A stretch of DNA of 64,000 nucleotides, taken from Bradyrhizobium sp. 195. Its GTDB lineage: Bacteria > Pseudomonadota > Alphaproteobacteria > Rhizobiales > Xanthobacteraceae. Of the stretch, positions 61,744 to 64,000 are shown one piece after another (the first letter of the stretch is position 1; every line of letters begins with the position of its first letter). The position numbers were made by a program, and so were the translations under genes. The notes under the pieces were generated by a model. The model searched no databases. It was not told the DNA's origin and saw only the letters and a list, made by a program, of their open reading frames with translations. The stretch covers positions 124,001 through 188,000 of the forward strand of contig NZ_CP082162.1 in NCBI RefSeq assembly GCF_023101665.1, written 5' to 3'.

Positions 61744-62226
61744 CTAATCCGTTCCGATTCTACTCGACGATCGTGTGGCCGTATCCGCCCGTGCAGTCTT
61801 GCTGACGACGTTGATCGGCTCGCCGGAGTCCCTGGTCGAATTCCGCACGCTGTTTCCCGAAATGGCGATCGAGATGAATAGCGCCCCGAGGACCACCCAC
61901 ACCGTCAACCCGCCGATCCCATCCTCTGCCCAGGGCGCTGCCGATGAGGGACGGCCATGCGACGGCAACAGATCGATCAAGGGACCAGCCAGCACGATTG
62001 CCTCCGACGGAGACCATTGCTCGCTCTTCGATCGTGAAATCGTCGCAGCAAAGCTCTGTATTGCTTGAGCCTTTGGCAGGCTCGTTAGGCAAGCCGCCTC
62101 TTGCCAGGGATCGACGTCTTGGCGTGCGAGTAGTGACAAGACGCTCAAGTTGCTCTGATCTGTCTCGCATATCGAGGCAAACAGGAAGGCGTCGTATTGA
62201 GAGTCGAGACCGCACAGCCCGGCCAT
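61744..62226 (-). CDS. Hypothetical membrane-anchored protein (160 aa)
   Basis: Starts MAGLCGLDSQYDAFLFASIC after GGGAGG. The first 95 residues are soluble and helical (SNLSVLSLLARQDVDPWQEA, SPSEAIVLAGPLIDLLPS), then one membrane helix at about residues 108-126 (LTVWVVLGALFISIAISG) and a polar tail. No family is recognised. The head should be cytosolic by the charge pattern, but that is a guess. Confidence 0.6.
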   Translation of the reverse strand: MAGLCGLDSQYDAFLFASICETDQSNLSVLSLLARQDVDPWQEAACLTSLPKAQAIQSFAATISRSKSEQWSPSEAIVLAGPLIDLLPSHGRPSSAAPWAEDGIGGLTVWVVLGALFISIAISGNSVRNSTRDSGEPINVVSKTARADTATRSSSRIGTD

Positions 62227-62301
62227 GATATCCTCCCATGACCTCATTGCTTCATCGGCGCTGCGGCGTCCTACGCGCCGTCGGCGGATTTTGATTGAAC
62301 A

Positions 62302-62502
62302 TCACAAGATTGATCGGTGCTTCATTCGCAACTTGGGCACACGGGCGCCCTGCCGTGTATCGCCCGGGGCGCCATGCGACTTCGCGGAAAAGCGAGTAAT
62401 CTTGGGTGGATCGCTTGCCGGAAATGTACCCTCCAGCTCATCGTTCAGTCGACGATCGATCTCTCTCTTCTCCCACTGTGCAAAAGACTCTCTGGCGGTC
62501 AC
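62302..62502 (-). CDS. Small [11 protein letters not shown] protein (copy 2)
   Basis: Starts at GTG 62502 (TARESFAQWEKREIDRRLND) after GGGAG and has [18 protein letters not shown]. The leader GGAGATTGTCGTGAC resembles that of copy 1, so the GTG start is kept in both. Copy 2 has a longer basic tail, 66 residues in all. Function unknown. Confidence 0.55.
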   Translation of the reverse strand: MTARESFAQWEKREIDRRLNDELEGTFPASDPPKITRFSAKSHGAPGDTRQGARVPKLRMKHRSIL

Positions 62503-62565
62503 GACAATCTCCCTTCGTTTCTGCATGTGCCGCGCGACACGAAAGACCTGCTGGCCCCACGTGGG

Positions 62566-63078
62566 CTATGCGGCGATGGCTTCAAGCTGCTCGACCTGTT
62601 TGCGGTGTAGCAGCAGCAAGTAAATGAGCTTCGCATTCAGTTTGGAGTCGAATATGTCCACGACAGCATCCTCGATCATGTCGGCCAGCATGGCCTGATT
62701 GCGGCTTGCAAATCTGATCCGGCTTCGGAGACTGCAATCGATATTGGGAATGGCGTCCGCCGCCTTTGCGCGAAGCATGCCGGTCCCGCCTCTCGCGGCA
62801 ATCTCCTTTCTGAGCAGGATGCAAATCGCTCCTTGGCCCATTTCGGCCTCTAAAGCCAGGTCTGCAAGATGGGTGCAGGCCGCACGACCGATCGCTGCGT
62901 ATGCGGTCAGGCCGATGTGTTCGCCGTCAAGCAGATGCTTGAGAAAGCGCAGTATCTCCTCTTTGGACCAATAGCCAAAGTAGCTGGAGCCGAGCGCATT
63001 TGCCTTGAGAGGAGAGGGCGCAAACTGCCGGATTGTGACGTCCGCGTTCGTTTGTTGGGGTACCCGGGCTTTCCGCAT
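62566..63078 (-). CDS. DUF6306-like helical protein (170 aa)
   Basis: After a 30-residue lead it reads WSKEEILRFLKHLLDGEHIG, LADLALEAEMGQGAICILLR, KEIAARGGTGMLRAKAADAI and LNAKLIYLLLLHRKQVEQLE, a four-helix ferritin-like pattern seen in DUF6306 proteins. Metal ligands are not clear. AGGGAAA lies before the ATG. Function unknown. Confidence 0.6.
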   Translation of the reverse strand: MRKARVPQQTNADVTIRQFAPSPLKANALGSSYFGYWSKEEILRFLKHLLDGEHIGLTAYAAIGRAACTHLADLALEAEMGQGAICILLRKEIAARGGTGMLRAKAADAIPNIDCSLRSRIRFASRNQAMLADMIEDAVVDIFDSKLNAKLIYLLLLHRKQVEQLEAIAA

Positions 63079-63321
63079 GATGTCGTTTCCCTGCGAGAAC
63101 GAGAAGGATCTGCAGTCCTTGGCTCATTGGGCCATCGATGTCTTGGGCTGCCGCGCACCAGTACCGGCTATTCGGTCGAGTTCGACAAGCGAAAAGTAGT
63201 GCAAGTTTGCATCAAGAATGTTGTTGGCTCGTGGGAGCGCGACGGGTGCGCTTGCGCCAAGCTCCTGTCGCGCTTCCTTGCGACCGCGCAGCGTAGAGTC
63301 GAGCGGCTATGACCGCCGAAG

Positions 63322-63726
63322 TCAGGCCGCGCGTGTTGCAGAACGCTCTCGCTCGATGCGTTCGGTGACGTCGCGGGCCATGGCGACCGAGCCAAGCACG
63401 TCGCCGTCGACACCCTTCACGAGGGCAAAGGTCATCTCGACGTAGAGCTTGCGTCCGCTCTTATGCAGGGCTCGCGTCAAAGTCGGACGACCTTGTAGCT
63501 TCAATACGCCGGTTGACATAGCTGCGTCGAACCCCCGCCAATGCGGAGCGCGCAGATGCTCTGGAATGATCAGATCGAGACGTTGGCCGAGCGCCTCTTC
63601 CGAGGGGAAGCCGAACATGGCCACCGAAGCGCGATTCCATCGCGCGATCTCACCCGATCGGTCTGCGTAGATGACGGCGTCGGCAATTTGATCGAGAATT
63701 ATCTCAGACAAGAGGTCGTTTTCCAT
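63322..63726 (-). CDS. PAS-domain sensor protein
   Basis: This 134-residue protein is a single PAS domain: ILDQIADAVIYADRSGEIAR, WNRASVAMFGFPSEEALGQR, LDLIIPEHLRAPHWRGFDAA, then VEMTFALVKGVDGDVLGSVA and MARDVTERIERERS, which is the usual linker to a kinase or cyclase that is absent here. It could sense oxygen, redox or a ligand; no heme His is obvious. GAGGG precedes the chosen ATG 63726. Confidence 0.8.
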   Translation of the reverse strand: MENDLLSEIILDQIADAVIYADRSGEIARWNRASVAMFGFPSEEALGQRLDLIIPEHLRAPHWRGFDAAMSTGVLKLQGRPTLTRALHKSGRKLYVEMTFALVKGVDGDVLGSVAMARDVTERIERERSATRAA

Positions 63727-63870
63727 GGAGCCCTCTAGTAAACGATATCCTCTGGCCATGGTGGGGCGTTCCGTCGTCAACTCTCGCGGGGCGCCGAAGT
63801 TCACGTTGCAGCGCTTGAACCGTCGAGTACATCGGAAACGACGCTCAAGCGTAAGAGTCGCAGAAGGCTA

Positions 63871-63887
63871 GATCAATTTTCTTGATC
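63871..63887. promoter_or_regulatory. GATCAA-N5-TTGATC inverted repeat
   Basis: Perfect 6-base arms with a 5-base spacer, between the PAS gene and the gene starting at 63966. The half sites are those of FNR/FixK but the order is everted, so it is not a standard box. Confidence 0.3.
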
Positions 63888-63965
63888 ATGACGCGCAATG
63901 TTTTTCGCTTGCGGATAGCAAGCGGTGAGCGAAAATAGCGAGGTTCGACCCGCCAGGAGTCCGCC

Positions 63966-64000
63966 ATGAATACGCCCGACGACCATCCGATTGCACTTCC
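63966..64000 (+). CDS. Start of a gene, cut by the window edge
   Basis: ATG at 63966 follows CAGGAG with good spacing and reads MNTPDDHPIALP before the window ends. Product unknown. Confidence 0.5.
   Translation, partial: MNTPDDHPIAL

Overview
The window looks like an accessory-rich stretch of a Bradyrhizobium (or close Nitrobacteraceae) chromosome. The main clues are the alphaproteobacterial porin at 11456-13027, many tiny soluble proteins of kinds I associate with Bradyrhizobium, the high GC, and the run of Rnk-like, phasin, universal-stress and DUF488-like genes at the right end. I identified organism and families by eye from protein motifs; no database was consulted.

Left flank (1-17.4 kb): gene-poor and decayed. 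It holds very small conserved-looking genes, an IS66 remnant (about 2.33-2.60 kb), phage tail debris (8.2-9.1 kb), a serine recombinase without its catalytic domain (10.1-11.1 kb), an intact porin with a MarR regulator, and several small genes broken by single-base shifts. Five tiny genes in a row on the minus strand (3.8-5.05 kb) are mostly under 60 codons.

Central island (17.5-54.6 kb): about 37 kb bounded by two 49-base direct repeats, each the 3' end of a tRNA-Lys(CUU) gene from the anticodon loop to CCA plus 4 bases. This is the usual footprint of a tyrosine-integrase element. Next to the right repeat is an integrase N-terminal stub; next to the left one are scraps of tRNA-Pro and a tRNA-Leu-like 3' end. 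The cargo is densely coding and catabolic. (a) 17.8-26.5 kb: GNAT, 2-hydroxyacid dehydrogenase, DUF861 cupin, succinate-semialdehyde-type dehydrogenase, HAD protein, class III aminotransferase, Lrp regulator, FAD amine oxidase. (b) 27.1-44.9 kb: one co-directional run with a peptide-type ABC importer, FAD oxidoreductase, ThrC, ThrB, Kbl, Tdh, a second GNAT, a D-threonine-aldolase-like enzyme, a second aldehyde dehydrogenase, and an APH-type kinase next to a phospho-lyase-type class III PLP enzyme. (c) 44.9-49.5 kb: a LysR gene with a palindromic operator, divergent from a DUF1537 four-carbon acid-sugar kinase, a PdxA-type dehydrogenase, a TIM-barrel/cupin fusion and a second DUF861 cupin. (d) 49.6-53.9 kb: L-threonine aldolase, a second FAD amine oxidase and a GlcD-type oxidase.

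Taken together, the island appears built to import and dismantle four-carbon hydroxy amino acids and related acids (homoserine, threonine, hydroxythreonine, threonate types) to glycine, acetyl-CoA, aldehydes and triose phosphate. The exact substrate cannot be read from the sequence. Two key genes (tdh, pdxA) carry single-base frameshifts, as do several small genes on the left. All lie in or beside short runs of one base, so sequencing error and real decay both remain possible.

Right flank (54.6-64 kb): a LysR regulator, three GreA/Rnk-like proteins, a phasin, a universal stress protein, two small paralogues with an [11 protein letters not shown] motif, a DUF488 protein, a DUF6306-like protein, a PAS protein and the start of one more gene at 63966.
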